A stretch of 42,224 nucleotides of DNA from Lachnospiraceae bacterium (GCA_910575155.1 CAJTDX010000028.1:1-42224); one strand, 5' to 3'; counted from the stretch's first letter, positions 32,534 through 41,769 are shown. Made by a program: numbers and translations. The notes: generated from the sequence alone by a model not told the origin.

Positions 32534-32593
32534 TTCTCTTATAGGAAAGATACTTTCACGCATCAGCATGACAAGGTCTTTCCTATAAGAGAA
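32534..32593. repeat. 17-bp perfect inverted repeat
   Basis: TTCTCTTATAGGAAAGA (32534-32550) and its exact reverse complement (32577-32593) surround a 26-base loop. The right arm shares GTCTTTCCTATA with 39688-39699, so the arm is part of the same repeat family. Confidence 0.7.
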
Positions 32594-32595
32594 CA

Positions 32596-32637
32596 AAAAG
32601 GTGCAATCCCCTCAAGAATGAGAGGATTGCACCTTTT
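32596..32637. terminator. Bidirectional rho-independent terminator
   Basis: AAAAGGTGCAATCC (32596-32609) pairs perfectly with GGATTGCACCTTTT (32624-32637), and CTCA/TGAG continues the stem inside. A/T runs on both sides suit termination of both the SOD gene (plus) and the chemoreceptor gene (minus). Confidence 0.8.
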
Positions 32638-32647
32638 GACGTAATGG

Positions 32648-32691
32648 GCACAATTGCGAAGCAATATCATACCTTTGTGCGCGTGTACATA
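32648..32691. repeat. Second copy of the GCACAA/TTGTGC repeat module
   Basis: GCACAA (32648-32653), TTGC-GAA-GCAA and TTGTGC (32675-32680) recur with a small deletion compared with 32483-32516 and 42021-42054. It follows the terminator directly, indicating modules can move or duplicate separately. Confidence 0.7.
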
Positions 32692-32718
32692 ATTAGTTTT
32701 TTATCATTACAAGCGCTG

Positions 32719-34779
32719 TTACGTTGTCTCATCAAACTGAAATTTACCGATCATTTCATTCAATTCTGCCGCCTGGGCTGACAACTCCTGACTGGTTGCA
32801 GAACTCTGCTCTGCCGCCGCTGAATTTGTCTGTACAACTTCCGAAATAATCTCAATCGTCTCATTAATCTGATGCATGGATGCGTTCTGCTCGTTGGAAT
32901 TTTCCGCCACCTCTTCCACTGCTTTTACAATTCCGTCCATGCCCTCAATTACCTCCTGAAGAGCGACTGCCATTTCCCCTGCAATGCGGTTGCCGCTTTC
33001 CACTTCGCCCAATGCAGCTTCTATCAGCTTTCTGGTATCTTCCACAGATTCCGTAGACTGAATTGCCAAATGACCGATTTCGCCTGCCACCACTGCAAAT
33101 CCGCGCCCTGCTTCTCCCGCTCTCGCAGCTTCGATAGAAGCGTTCAGTGATAACAGGTTGGTCTGGTCTGCAATTTCCTCAATGGTTTGAATAATATTTG
33201 CAATCTGTTTGGACGCATCGCTGATTTTTTCCATGGCCCCTGTCATTTCCGCGATATAAGAACGGCTGGTGTCGGCCTGACTGCCGACCTCCATCGCTTT
33301 CTGGCTGGTGGAAACAGCATTTTCTGTATTTCTCTGCACCTGTTCCGCCACATTATTTGCAGTTGCCAGAAGTTCTTCCACAGAAGCCGCCTGATCCGTA
33401 GCGCCTTCCGCAAGAGACTGTGCGCTTTCCGCCATCTGTACCGCGCCCAGTCCTACCTGGTCTGCGGATTCTCTGATATGGGTCAAAGTCTCGCTCAGAG
33501 AATATTTAATCTTTCTGACTGCATCCATAATTCCCTTGTAATCTCCTATGTAGGCGTCTTCTTTTTGGAAATGAACGTCAAAATTATTTTGACTCATTTC
33601 TCCCAGAACGTAATCTACATCTCCAATTATATTTTTCACGCCTGACACAATCTCCTGCGTGGCGTTTGCAAGCGTCAGCATCTCGTCTCTGGAAGAGATC
33701 TGCGGCACTTCTGTATGCAAATCTCCTTTTGCCAGAGTATTCAAACGCTGTGCGCACTGCCGGACAGGGGTTCCGATATCATCGGCAAGCTTTTTCACCA
33801 TAAAGACAGCGGCGGCAATAGAAATAATCACAATAAGTATTGTAATAATTATGCCCGCAATCGTCTCCATATTAAAATCAGAAACTGGCGCCGTGATGGC
33901 AATACTCCAGTTATTACTGTTTTCTACCGGAGCATACGCCATAATTTTTTTTACCCCGCCATAGCGGTAAGTCCCAAACCCGCTTTCCCCTTTCATCATC
34001 TTCTGTTCTAACTTTGCCAGAGACTTGAGCGAAGAATCCGTTTTTGCCGCCTCTACGCTGTTGTCTTTCGTTTTTACCAGAACATCATTTTCATGGGCGA
34101 TGACCGTTCCCTGACTGTCCATCATATATGCGGAACCATTGGCGCTCACATTTACCGCCTCCATAATATCATTGAGAAAATTTTCTTCCGGCACCAGATA
34201 AACAACGCCTGCCACCTCTGTCCCATAAACTCCGTCTTTCCATAAAGGCGCGGCGATGCGAATTTCCATAGACAACTGGTCTTCACTGATAATCGGTTCC
34301 GTTACATAAACCTGCCCTTCTGCAGCCGCCTGGAAATAAGCGGTGTCTGCATGATTTTCTCCCGTAAAAATGCTGTTTCCTGTAATATCAAGCACATCCC
34401 CGTCTATCAGTTCATTGACCTTTATACGCTCCTCCACGATTGATTTTTTATCTTCCAGGCCCGCCTGGTCACTGGAAAGGCGCGCCGTCATCCCCAAATC
34501 TTCGGCAATATTTTTATAGGATGTAATTTCCCATTCTACCCGCTCCGCCGATACATGCGCCGTGGCCTCCATATTTCGTTCCAAAGTAGAGTTGGTGCTG
34601 TGATTGTTGAGCGCACTGGCAATAATTCCCAAAAGCGACAGAGATACAATCACCAATGCCAGTACAGACACGGTAATTTTCCCTTTGATCGTCTCATGAT
34701 AATAATTCTTCAGCCCCTGTATGCCCCTGGTTTTATTTACACGTTCCTGACCCTGATTTACTAGTTTCTTTTTCTTCAT
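32719..34779 (-). CDS. Methyl-accepting chemotaxis protein (dCache sensor)
   Basis: This 686-residue chemoreceptor has a cytosolic basic start, a span ([20 protein letters not shown]) and an extracellular dCache-type sensor (about residues 60-290; [20 protein letters not shown] and [17 protein letters not shown]). A second span and HAMP domain (about residues 305-375) and a long signalling coiled coil follow. Its tip [20 protein letters not shown] plus [19 protein letters not shown] is the CheA/CheW-binding hairpin. The ligand is unknown, perhaps an amino acid or organic acid. No other chemotaxis gene is in the window. ATG at 34779 chosen; a GTG 15 bases upstream is possible but lacks a site. 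Confidence 0.95.
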   Translation of the reverse strand: MKKKKLVNQGQERVNKTRGIQGLKNYYHETIKGKITVSVLALVIVSLSLLGIIASALNNHSTNSTLERNMEATAHVSAERVEWEITSYKNIAEDLGMTARLSSDQAGLEDKKSIVEERIKVNELIDGDVLDITGNSIFTGENHADTAYFQAAAEGQVYVTEPIISEDQLSMEIRIAAPLWKDGVYGTEVAGVVYLVPEENFLNDIMEAVNVSANGSAYMMDSQGTVIAHENDVLVKTKDNSVEAAKTDSSLKSLAKLEQKMMKGESGFGTYRYGGVKKIMAYAPVENSNNWSIAITAPVSDFNMETIAGIIITILIVIISIAAAVFMVKKLADDIGTPVRQCAQRLNTLAKGDLHTEVPQISSRDEMLTLANATQEIVSGVKNIIGDVDYVLGEMSQNNFDVHFQKEDAYIGDYKGIMDAVRKIKYSLSETLTHIRESADQVGLGAVQMAESAQSLAEGATDQAASVEELLATANNVAEQVQRNTENAVSTSQKAMEVGSQADTSRSYIAEMTGAMEKISDASKQIANIIQTIEEIADQTNLLSLNASIEAARAGEAGRGFAVVAGEIGHLAIQSTESVEDTRKLIEAALGEVESGNRIAGEMAVALQEVIEGMDGIVKAVEEVAENSNEQNASMHQINETIEIISEVVQTNSAAAEQSSATSQELSAQAAELNEMIGKFQFDETT

Positions 34780-34847
34780 AATAACGGCTTCCACCCTTCT
34801 ATACTAATGCCAAGCGTCTCAATGCGCGGCAGCGTTTACAAACAAAC

Positions 34848-34885
34848 CCGGTACAGCAAATGATGAAAGACATTTGCTGTACCGG
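34848..34885 (-). terminator. Terminator of the EF-G2-like gene
   Basis: CCGGTACAGCAAATG and CATTTGCTGTACCGG form a 15-bp perfect stem with an 8-base loop (34848-34862, 34871-34885). On the minus strand GTTTGTTTG follows the stem, a weak U-rich tail. It lies 25 bases after the stop of the EF-G2 gene. Confidence 0.7.
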
Positions 34886-34909
34886 CAGACTTCTCACAAC
34901 AATTCCAGC

Positions 34910-37000
34910 TTACTCTTCATTCTGATCCAACTTATTGCTCCTTGCTGCAACTTCTTTCTCCTGTATATCCGAAGGCGTCTGCTCGTAGCGGGCAAATTCA
35001 TAAGAAAACAGCCCGCTTCCTCCAGTCATGGAACGAAGATCTGTCATATAACCGTAAATCTCCATATAAGGTACGTCAGCGGTGATCTCGGTCTTGCCTG
35101 TCTCCACCGGATTCATGCCAAGCACCCGGCCGCGGCGTTTATTCAAATCTCCCATAACATCTCCGGTATATTTATCCGGAACTACCACTTTCATATTGGC
35201 AATCGGCTCTAATAATACCGGGGACGCCTCCATAATTCCTTTCTTAAATGCCTGGATCGTCGCCATCTTAAATGCCATTTCCGAAGAATCCACCGGATGA
35301 TAGGATCCATCGTACAGCACCGCCTTCACGCCCATAACCGGATATGCCGCCATAGGCCCTTTCTGCACAGATTCCTGCAGTCCTTTTTCCACTGCCGGGA
35401 AATAATTCTTGGGCACGGCGCCTCCCACTACCTGCTGTTCAAATACAAACGCTGTCTCCAGGTCGCCGCTCGGTTCAAAGGTCATTTTTACATGTCCATA
35501 CTGTCCGTGTCCTCCGGACTGTTTCTTATACTTGTACTCAACGTCAGATTTCTTGCGGATCGTCTCCCTGAAAGCAATCTTGGGCCTGCTCAGTTCAATT
35601 TCCACCTTATAACGCTCCGACAGCTTACTCACTACCACTTCCAGATGCTGGTCCCCGATGCCATAAATCAGGGTCTGTCCATTGGCGCTGTCATTTTCTG
35701 TTTTGAGGGTTAAATCTTCCTGCATGAGTTTTTGCAGCGCCTGGGAAATCTTATCTTCATCGCCTTTCTTTTTCGCCTTATAACGCATATAGGTATAGGG
35801 TGTGGAAATCTGCGTCTTTCCATAGAGAACCGGGGCCGCTTTCGTAGAAAGGGTATCTCTCGTAGAAGACTTGGTAAGCTTTGCCAAAGCCCCCAGGTCT
35901 CCGGCATGAAGCTCTGGCACCTCCATAGGTTTATTGCCCCGCATTACATAAATCTTGCCGACCTTCGTCTCCGTATCTTTTTCCGCATTGTACAATACAT
36001 CATCTGTCTTTAGCACGCCGGAATTAACCTTGATCAGAGAATATTTGCCGATAAACGGATCTGCAATGGTCTTATATATGTAGAGACTCTTGGACTTCGC
36101 AATATCATAATCGCCGTCAAAAACCTCATTGGTCTTCATATTAACGCCCTTGCAGGGACGCTTCTCCGGACTTGGCAAATATTTGAGAATATCATCCAGC
36201 AACGTATAGACTCCCTGTACCAGCGTGCTCGATCCCATGGAAACAGGAACGATGCTGCCGTCCGCTACGTTGGTGCGCAGTGCGGAACGAATCTCAAATT
36301 CCGAAAATTCTTCACCCGCAAAATAACGGTCCATAAATTCTTCGCTGGTCTCGGCAACCGCTTCCATCAGCGCTTCCCGGCACAGCTCTAAATTTGCCTG
36401 GGAATAATCCGGAATCTCGGTCTCCACAACCTCGCCTTTCTCATTCCAGCGGTTTCCAGTCTGAGCCACAACGTTAACATATCCCACAAACTTCTCATTT
36501 TCCCGTATCGGAAGGTGGAACGGCGCAATTCTCTTGCCGTACATTTCCTGCAAATCTGCCACTACCTGACGGAAACTTGCATTGTCGTCGTCCATTTCTG
36601 TCACATATACCATACGCGGGATCTTATATTTCTCACAGATCTCCCATGCCTTCTGGGTCCCTACCTGAATTCCGCTCTTACCGGACACTACAATAATGGC
36701 TGCGTCCGCAACGCTGACCGCTTCCTCCACTTCTCCTACAAAACCAAAATATCCGGGCGCGTCCAGCACGTTGATTTTTGTATCTTCCCAGATCACCGGC
36801 ACGACTGACGTATTAATCGAAAAAAGACGTTTCGTTTCTTCCTTGTCATAATCGCTGATGGTATTGCCGTCGCTGACCTTCCCCATACGCTTGGTAATAC
36901 CGGACAGATATGCCATGGCTTCCACTAATGTCGTCTTCCCGCTGCCGCCGTGTCCTAAAAGAACTACATTTCTTATTTTGTCAGTTGTATACACGTTCAT
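34910..37000 (-). CDS. Elongation factor G-like protein (EF-G2 type)
   Basis: This 696-residue protein has all five EF-G domains. It starts at the ATG at 37000 (GGAGG, 8 bases). G1 is GHGGSGKTT (residues 16-24), not the AHIDAGKTT of housekeeping EF-G. G3 is DAPGYFGF, with Tyr84 where EF-G has the catalytic His; from memory, Thermus EF-G-2 also has DAPGY. G4 reads VTEMDDD in place of N-K-M-D. Domain IV (GHGQYGHVKMTFEP, then VGGAVPKNYFPAVEKG) and domain V (RRGRVLGMNP) are well conserved. It is a ribosome-acting paralogue, not the main fusA, and is not part of an str operon. It may assist translation under stress. Confidence 0.9.
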   Translation of the reverse strand: MNVYTTDKIRNVVLLGHGGSGKTTLVEAMAYLSGITKRMGKVSDGNTISDYDKEETKRLFSINTSVVPVIWEDTKINVLDAPGYFGFVGEVEEAVSVADAAIIVVSGKSGIQVGTQKAWEICEKYKIPRMVYVTEMDDDNASFRQVVADLQEMYGKRIAPFHLPIRENEKFVGYVNVVAQTGNRWNEKGEVVETEIPDYSQANLELCREALMEAVAETSEEFMDRYFAGEEFSEFEIRSALRTNVADGSIVPVSMGSSTLVQGVYTLLDDILKYLPSPEKRPCKGVNMKTNEVFDGDYDIAKSKSLYIYKTIADPFIGKYSLIKVNSGVLKTDDVLYNAEKDTETKVGKIYVMRGNKPMEVPELHAGDLGALAKLTKSSTRDTLSTKAAPVLYGKTQISTPYTYMRYKAKKKGDEDKISQALQKLMQEDLTLKTENDSANGQTLIYGIGDQHLEVVVSKLSERYKVEIELSRPKIAFRETIRKKSDVEYKYKKQSGGHGQYGHVKMTFEPSGDLETAFVFEQQVVGGAVPKNYFPAVEKGLQESVQKGPMAAYPVMGVKAVLYDGSYHPVDSSEMAFKMATIQAFKKGIMEASPVLLEPIANMKVVVPDKYTGDVMGDLNKRRGRVLGMNPVETGKTEITADVPYMEIYGYMTDLRSMTGGSGLFSYEFARYEQTPSDIQEKEVAARSNKLDQNEE

Positions 37001-37037
37001 AATGTTTTCCTCCAATACAAGTTTATTCGATGTTTAT

Positions 37038-37066
37038 ATTTTACTAAAACTCCAAAAAATTTACAA
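37038..37066 (-). promoter_or_regulatory. Promoter of the EF-G2-like gene
   Basis: TTGTAA (37066-37061), 17-base spacer, TAAAAT (37043-37038) on the minus strand, about 40 bases before the start codon. Confidence 0.55.
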
Positions 37067-37128
37067 CCTTTTTATTCAATATTTACAATTATTTCTTGCT
37101 TTCCGATATTCTTCAGTGACAGAGGCAG

Positions 37129-37157
37129 TTGACTTTTGAGGCTTTTTCCCTTACGAT
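37129..37157 (+). promoter_or_regulatory. Promoter of the tyrA-aroA pair
   Basis: TTGACT (37129-37134), 17-base spacer, TACGAT (37152-37157), about 50 bases before tyrA. No attenuator or leader peptide was seen. Confidence 0.45.
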
Positions 37158-37208
37158 AGGAACAGACAAATACAAAGAAGTACTAAAATACGGATTCAGG
37201 AGGACATT

Positions 37209-38306
37209 ATGAAACCTGAAAAAATTGGTTTTATCGGTCTTGGCCTCATCGGAGGTTCTATTGCCAAAACAATTCACCGCATTCACCCGGAAATTGAAAT
37301 GATTGCATATGATACGGACGCAGAAGCCTTAGATCTTGCCGTCGCCGAACAGGTGATTGCCAAAGGATTCCGGGAACTTACTGAGGATTTTGCAGCCTGC
37401 CGTTACATATTCCTCTGCGCGCCTGTGCAGAAAAATTCCGAATTTCTTATGAAACTCTCTGCTTTTGCCGGAGATCACTGTATCATCACCGACGTGGGAA
37501 GTGTGAAAAATTCCATCCATCAGGAGATTTCCCGCACAGGAATTTCTCCTTATTTTATTGGCGGACATCCCATGGCCGGTTCGGAAAAAAGCGGTTACAG
37601 ACATGCAACCTCATATCTGCTGGAAAACGCATATTATATGCTCACCCCGTCGCCGGACATACGCCCGGAGCTTACGCAGGAATTAAAAGCGTTTATCAGC
37701 TCTCTGGGCGCTATTACCATGGTGCTTAGTTACCGCAGACACGATTTTATTACCGCCGCCATCAGTCATCTGCCTCATATATTGGCTTCCAGCCTGGTAA
37801 ATCTGGTAAAAGATCTTGACGATGAGACGGAAACGATGAAAAGCGTAGCCGCCGGCGGATTCAAAGATATTACAAGAATCGCCTCCTCCTCGCCTGTTAT
37901 GTGGCAGCAAATCTGTCTCACCAATCAGGAACAGCTTATAAAATTGATCGATCTGTTTATTCATTCTCTGGAACATACCAAACAACAGATTTCCTCCGGC
38001 AGCAGCCAGGAGCTGTTTGATTTTTTCCAGGAAGCCAAAGACTACCGGGATTCCATTTCCATCAGCACTAGCGGATCGCTTCCCAAAATTTTTGAAATTT
38101 ACTGTGATATGGCTGACGAAACCGGAGGGATTGCCGCGCTTGCCACCATTCTCTCCCAGGAGAATATCAGCATAAAAAACATCGGCATTATTCATAACCG
38201 GGAATTTCAGGATGGTGTGCTGCATATCGAATTTTATGACGAACAGGCAAGAAAAACAGCCGTAAGACTGCTGCGCGGCTGTCAATACACCGTATATGAA
38301 CGATAA
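37209..38306 (+). CDS. tyrA: Prephenate dehydrogenase with C-terminal ACT domain
   Basis: This 365-residue enzyme oxidises prephenate to 4-hydroxyphenylpyruvate on the way to tyrosine. The NAD(P) fold is IGFIGLGLIGGSIAKTI (GxGxxG). GGHPMAGSEKSGYRHATSYL contains the catalytic His region, and RRHDFITAAISHLPHILAS is the conserved helix of the C-terminal dehydrogenase domain. The last 75 residues form an ACT-like domain (GGIAALATILSQENISIKNI), probably binding tyrosine for feedback inhibition. AGGAGG precedes the ATG. The gene is followed 17 bases later by aroA. Confidence 0.95.
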   Translation: MKPEKIGFIGLGLIGGSIAKTIHRIHPEIEMIAYDTDAEALDLAVAEQVIAKGFRELTEDFAACRYIFLCAPVQKNSEFLMKLSAFAGDHCIITDVGSVKNSIHQEISRTGISPYFIGGHPMAGSEKSGYRHATSYLLENAYYMLTPSPDIRPELTQELKAFISSLGAITMVLSYRRHDFITAAISHLPHILASSLVNLVKDLDDETETMKSVAAGGFKDITRIASSSPVMWQQICLTNQEQLIKLIDLFIHSLEHTKQQISSGSSQELFDFFQEAKDYRDSISISTSGSLPKIFEIYCDMADETGGIAALATILSQENISIKNIGIIHNREFQDGVLHIEFYDEQARKTAVRLLRGCQYTVYER

Positions 38307-38323
38307 AAAACGAGGTGACTGTT

Positions 38324-39634
38324 ATGAAAATTACAAATAATTATTCTTTCCACGGGGAATTATCCGTTCCCGGCGATAAATCCATTTCCCACAGAGGCAT
38401 CATGTTCGGCGCCATTTCCAACGGCCTCACAGAAATTACTAATTTCCTGCAGGGCGCCGACTGCCTTTCCACCATCTCCTGTTTCCAGAAACTTGGGATT
38501 TTGATTGAAAATCATGGTTCCAGCGTTCTGGTTCATGGAAAAGGGCTTCATGGCCTCAGCGCGCCCTCACAGATCCTGGATGTGGGAAACAGCGGAACCA
38601 CGACGCGGCTGATTTCCGGTATTCTGGCCGGACAATCCTTCGAAACCGCTCTGGACGGCGACCATTCCATACGCAAACGTCCCATGCAGCGCATTTTTAC
38701 CCCCCTCTCGCAAATGGGGGCGTCATTCCAATGCTGGGATCAAGCTTCTTTCCCCGCCCGTCAGGAATGCTGTGATTCCGGCTGCGCCCCTTTCACTGTA
38801 CGCGGCGGTCATTTAAAGGGCATCCATTATCATTCCCAGGTTGCCTCCGCCCAGGTTAAGTCCGCCATTTTGCTCGCCGGACTCTATGCTGAGGATGAAA
38901 CCAGCGTCACAGAGCCAGTATTATCCAGAAATCATACTGAGCTGATGCTGTCCGGCTTCGGCGCCTGTATTACCTCTGATGGCGCTACCGCGTCTATCAG
39001 ACCGGAACCCGTGTTAAACGGCCAGAACATCCATGTGCCCGGAGATATTTCTTCCGCCGCATATTTTATCGCACTGGGGCTTATCACCCCGCATTCAGAA
39101 ATCTTAATTCAAAACGTGGGCGTCAACCCCACCCGCAGCGGTATTCTGGACACAGCCCTGGCTATGGGCGGGAATCTGACGCTGTTAAATAAACGCACAG
39201 TTTCCGGAGAACCGGTAGCAGACATCCTGGTAAAAAGCAGCCATCTTCACGGCGCTGTCGTGGGCGGCGCTGCAATTCCCACTCTTATTGATGAAATCCC
39301 TGTGATCGCCGTGATGGCGGCTTTCGCAGAAGGCGCCACAGTCATCCAGGATGCTCAGGAACTAAAAGTAAAAGAATCAGACCGCATTGCTGTGGTAACT
39401 GAAAATCTTAAGGCTATGGGCGCCTCCATCGTCCCCACTGAAGACGGTATGGTAATTGAAGGCGGCAGACCGCTTAAGGGCGCCAGAATCCATACATGCC
39501 AGGATCACCGCATTGCTATGTCTTTTACCGTGGCGGGACTGAATGCTTCCGGGGAAACTACTCTCGATGATGAAAACTGCGCCGCCATCTCTTATCCTTC
39601 TTTTTATGAGGATATTCTGACCCTTGCAAAATAA
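38324..39634 (+). CDS. aroA: 3-phosphoshikimate 1-carboxyvinyltransferase (EPSP synthase)
   Basis: This 436-residue enzyme joins phosphoenolpyruvate to shikimate-3-phosphate. Landmarks: VPGDKSISHRGIMFGAISNG at the N-terminus, LDVGNSGTTTRLISGILAGQ (PEP-binding), DGDHSIRKRPMQRI, the QVKSAILLAGL segment and KVKESDRIAVVTENLKAMGA near the C-terminus. Start at 38324, with GAGGTG six bases before. As many Gram-positive enzymes do, it shows SGTTTR and KESDR rather than a plant-like active-site loop; inhibitor sensitivity was not judged. In an operon with tyrA, ended by the terminator at 39709. Confidence 0.97.
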   Translation: MKITNNYSFHGELSVPGDKSISHRGIMFGAISNGLTEITNFLQGADCLSTISCFQKLGILIENHGSSVLVHGKGLHGLSAPSQILDVGNSGTTTRLISGILAGQSFETALDGDHSIRKRPMQRIFTPLSQMGASFQCWDQASFPARQECCDSGCAPFTVRGGHLKGIHYHSQVASAQVKSAILLAGLYAEDETSVTEPVLSRNHTELMLSGFGACITSDGATASIRPEPVLNGQNIHVPGDISSAAYFIALGLITPHSEILIQNVGVNPTRSGILDTALAMGGNLTLLNKRTVSGEPVADILVKSSHLHGAVVGGAAIPTLIDEIPVIAVMAAFAEGATVIQDAQELKVKESDRIAVVTENLKAMGASIVPTEDGMVIEGGRPLKGARIHTCQDHRIAMSFTVAGLNASGETTLDDENCAAISYPSFYEDILTLAK

Positions 39635-39636
39635 CA

Positions 39637-39700
39637 AAGCGGACAAGTCCGCTTCAACTCCCTGAAACCTTCATTGTTAAAGGACTTGTCTTTCCTATAG
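39637..39700. repeat. Interspersed repeat, shorter variant
   Basis: AAGCGGAC-AA-GTCCGCTT (39637-39654) replaces the AAGTGGGC palindrome of the other copies. The following CAACTCCCTGAAACC resembles theirs. GGACTTGTC (39682-39690) can pair with GACAAGTCC (39642-39650), giving an alternative fold. The GTCTTTCCTATA string (39688-39699) is shared with the repeat arm at 32576-32587. It starts 3 bases after the aroA stop codon. Confidence 0.65.
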
Positions 39701-39708
39701 ACCAATAT

Positions 39709-39736
39709 AAAATCGGGGCATTCGCCCCGATTTTTT
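39709..39736. terminator. Bidirectional rho-independent terminator
   Basis: AAAATCGGGGC (39709-39719), ATTC loop and GCCCCGATTTTTT (39724-39736). Perfect stem with T-runs on both strands. It ends the aroA transcript (plus) and the ibrB transcript (minus); the ibrB stop codon overlaps its edge. Confidence 0.9.
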
Positions 39737-40364
39737 ACTTTATCTTTTCTGTATTTTTCACTTCTCCCGTATCCTTTGATTCTTCCAGATCCTCCGGCAG
39801 CTTTTCTTCTTCCTCTTCGTTTGCTTTCTGAACGACCGGCTCCTCTACCGGTTTCCATGCCTGTCCGAATTTTACGTCGCGGAAAAGCTCCGTCAGTCCG
39901 GTAATCTGCTTCAAACGCAGAATCTCATCGCGGCTCATTCCCATATGCTTGGAAATCCAGGCGTCTGACCTGCCGATGGTATGAAGTTCTTTTACAATAT
40001 TGCTCATCAGATCCACATCATGATTTCCTCTCGCCCGATTATGCCGTATAGTGCTTGCCATCCGGTTCGAGAGCGGTTTATCAATTACAGTCACCGGGAG
40101 CTTTCCGTTTTCACGCTGGTAAATATCCTTGTGATCCAGCATAATCCGATAACGATGAAACCCGTCTACAATCACGTAGACATCCTGTGCTTTTGAGTAA
40201 TAACAGACAATCGGCATGGTGTACCCATCTTCCTTAATACTGTCATACAGCAGCCGCATTTCCGGCGGCGCAACCGCGTTGGGATTATATGTATTCGGCA
40301 CTACTTTTTCAATAGGTACTGACAGCACCTGATAGGCGGGGCTTTTGTATACACTGTCATTCAT
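39735..40364 (-). CDS. ibrB: IbrB-like protein with ParB/Srx-type nuclease-like domain
   Basis: This 209-residue protein has an N-terminal ParB/sulfiredoxin-like domain: VPIEKVVPNTYNPNAVAPPE then LLYDSIKEDGYTMPIVCYY and IVDGFHRYRIML (the DGxHR motif), then RARGNHDVDLMSNIVKELH and a helix-turn-helix-like IGRSDAWISKHMGMSRDEIL. The C-terminal 45 residues are an acidic tail. It begins at the ATG at 40364, inside the last codons of ibrA (8-base overlap), and its ribosome binding site is the Gly-Gly codons of ibrA, so translation is coupled. It resembles IbrB of Escherichia coli. The longer reading upstream is rejected. Confidence 0.8.
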   Translation of the reverse strand: MNDSVYKSPAYQVLSVPIEKVVPNTYNPNAVAPPEMRLLYDSIKEDGYTMPIVCYYSKAQDVYVIVDGFHRYRIMLDHKDIYQRENGKLPVTVIDKPLSNRMASTIRHNRARGNHDVDLMSNIVKELHTIGRSDAWISKHMGMSRDEILRLKQITGLTELFRDVKFGQAWKPVEEPVVQKANEEEEEKLPEDLEESKDTGEVKNTEKIK

Positions 40365-41679
40365 TTGCAAATCCTCCGTATTTCTTCCGTATAAGATTAA
40401 TCTGTTCCTGTTCCTTTCTTGACATTCCAAATCCCATAAAACGGCAAATATGGTCATTTTTCAGAATACAGTAACACATTCTTTTCCAACTGGGAATGTC
40501 TTTGGTGGATTTAATATCATCTGTATGATCCGGGATCTTTCCCACAAAAATGACTCTGGAATTTTTATTCACAGTGTAATTGGAAATTCCGTTCCGCTGA
40601 ATCTTATAGCCATGATCCATCAATTCCTGAATGGTTTCCTCTGGAAGCCCTCCCCCTGTTTCATGCCAGAACTTAATGGAAGTCCTGAACTTCTTCACAT
40701 AATTGTTGCGGATACGCACCGGAAGCGTATCAAGTAAAAATTTCGTATATGATTCCCAGGTATGTCCATCGGGCAGTGAGATATTGCGGTATCCCATAGC
40801 CTTGGTACGGGCATATACAGAAGTAAAATTCGCGCCGCGCACTCTTCCCACCAGTTTTGTCCACATGACAGGGTCAATCACACGGTACAGGTTCAGGCTG
40901 TCCTTGGCATACTCATTAAAGGGAGACGCCACCCGCATCTGGCTCGGCGTCAGTCCCGCCTTATAATACAAGTCGTACAGTTTATTATATTCATACCCAA
41001 ACTTGTAATATGCCGCCCACACATCATTGTTGGTCCAGTCGTAAAGCGGCGAGGCGCACCAGACATCCTTAAACTGCTTCGTAATCCAGCATTCCCCTTC
41101 ATAACCGTATTTTTTATGCAGAAAACCGCTGTAACGCTGCATAGACTCCTCTGCCCGCATCCCCAGCAGACATACTGTCTTTCCCCTTCTGTGCTGTTCT
41201 TTGTAAAATCTGCTGAACTGCTTGGACAAATCCTCCTGCGGCATTTTGTAACGATAATGATGAAATGGATTACTCAGATTGATAACATATGGGCGCTTGG
41301 GCATGGGCCTTACCCAGAGTTCCTTCTTTGTGTCGTCCCAGGGATACCAGTACATCTCATAACTGCTGAGCGCTGTCCTTGCCGCCATGGGCAGACATAC
41401 CCAGTACAAATCCATGTCCATGTTTTGTTCCAGTTTCATAAACGTATTTTCCACAAATTCCGTGGTCATACTGTACTGTGCCTCAAAATCCTGATGGAAC
41501 ACCCCCAGAACCCGGTCCGGATAATACTGCCGTTTAAAATCCATCAGCAGATTCAATAACAATCCGCTGTCTTTTCCCCCACTGAAAGAAACATAGATAT
41601 TTTCAAATTCCTGAAACAGAAAATGAAAACGCTCCTGAAGCGCTTCATACACATTCTCTTCCTGGTATTGTCGTACCAT
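40357..41679 (-). CDS. ibrA: IbrA-like PAPS-reductase/DUF3440 protein
   Basis: This 440-residue protein has an N-terminal PP-loop ATPase of the PAPS-reductase superfamily: IYVSFSGGKDSGLLLNLLMD is the SGGxDS motif and CLLGMRAEESMQRYSG is the superfamily's second loop (G-x-R-x-x-E-S-x-x-R). SPLYDWTNNDVWAAYYKFGY is the family's W-x-x-x-D-V-W segment. The C-terminal half (from about residue 250) is the DUF3440-type extension with LAST-type helices; no C-terminal ECGLH thiol motif of true PAPS reductases is seen. It resembles IbrA of E. coli, which was described with IbrB as a regulator of Ig-binding genes. Own promoter at 41741-41769; GGAGA before the ATG. Confidence 0.85.
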   Translation of the reverse strand: MVRQYQEENVYEALQERFHFLFQEFENIYVSFSGGKDSGLLLNLLMDFKRQYYPDRVLGVFHQDFEAQYSMTTEFVENTFMKLEQNMDMDLYWVCLPMAARTALSSYEMYWYPWDDTKKELWVRPMPKRPYVINLSNPFHHYRYKMPQEDLSKQFSRFYKEQHRRGKTVCLLGMRAEESMQRYSGFLHKKYGYEGECWITKQFKDVWCASPLYDWTNNDVWAAYYKFGYEYNKLYDLYYKAGLTPSQMRVASPFNEYAKDSLNLYRVIDPVMWTKLVGRVRGANFTSVYARTKAMGYRNISLPDGHTWESYTKFLLDTLPVRIRNNYVKKFRTSIKFWHETGGGLPEETIQELMDHGYKIQRNGISNYTVNKNSRVIFVGKIPDHTDDIKSTKDIPSWKRMCYCILKNDHICRFMGFGMSRKEQEQINLIRKKYGGFANE

Positions 41680-41740
41680 TGCGTGGTCTCTCCTTTTTAT
41701 CTTTTGTATTATGTCTTTCTATAATTTGCCGTTATCATTT

Positions 41741-41769
41741 ATTATACTACTTCCATGTCCCCACCTCAA
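41741..41769 (-). promoter_or_regulatory. Promoter of ibrA-ibrB
   Basis: TTGAGG (41769-41764), 17-base spacer, TATAAT (41746-41741) on the minus strand. It starts about 60 bases before ibrA, directly downstream of a repeat block. Confidence 0.6.

Noticed and set aside
34780-34847. Motility sigma-D promoter (TAAA ... GCCGATAT) before the chemoreceptor gene
   Set aside because: Only a partial TAAA-GCCG resemblance; no full motif found.
39604-39858. Minus-strand frame with Arg/Gly-rich start and ELKRTCPLC
   Set aside because: It is the antisense reading of the repeat and terminator; similar words at 41766-42026 come from the same DNA repeats.
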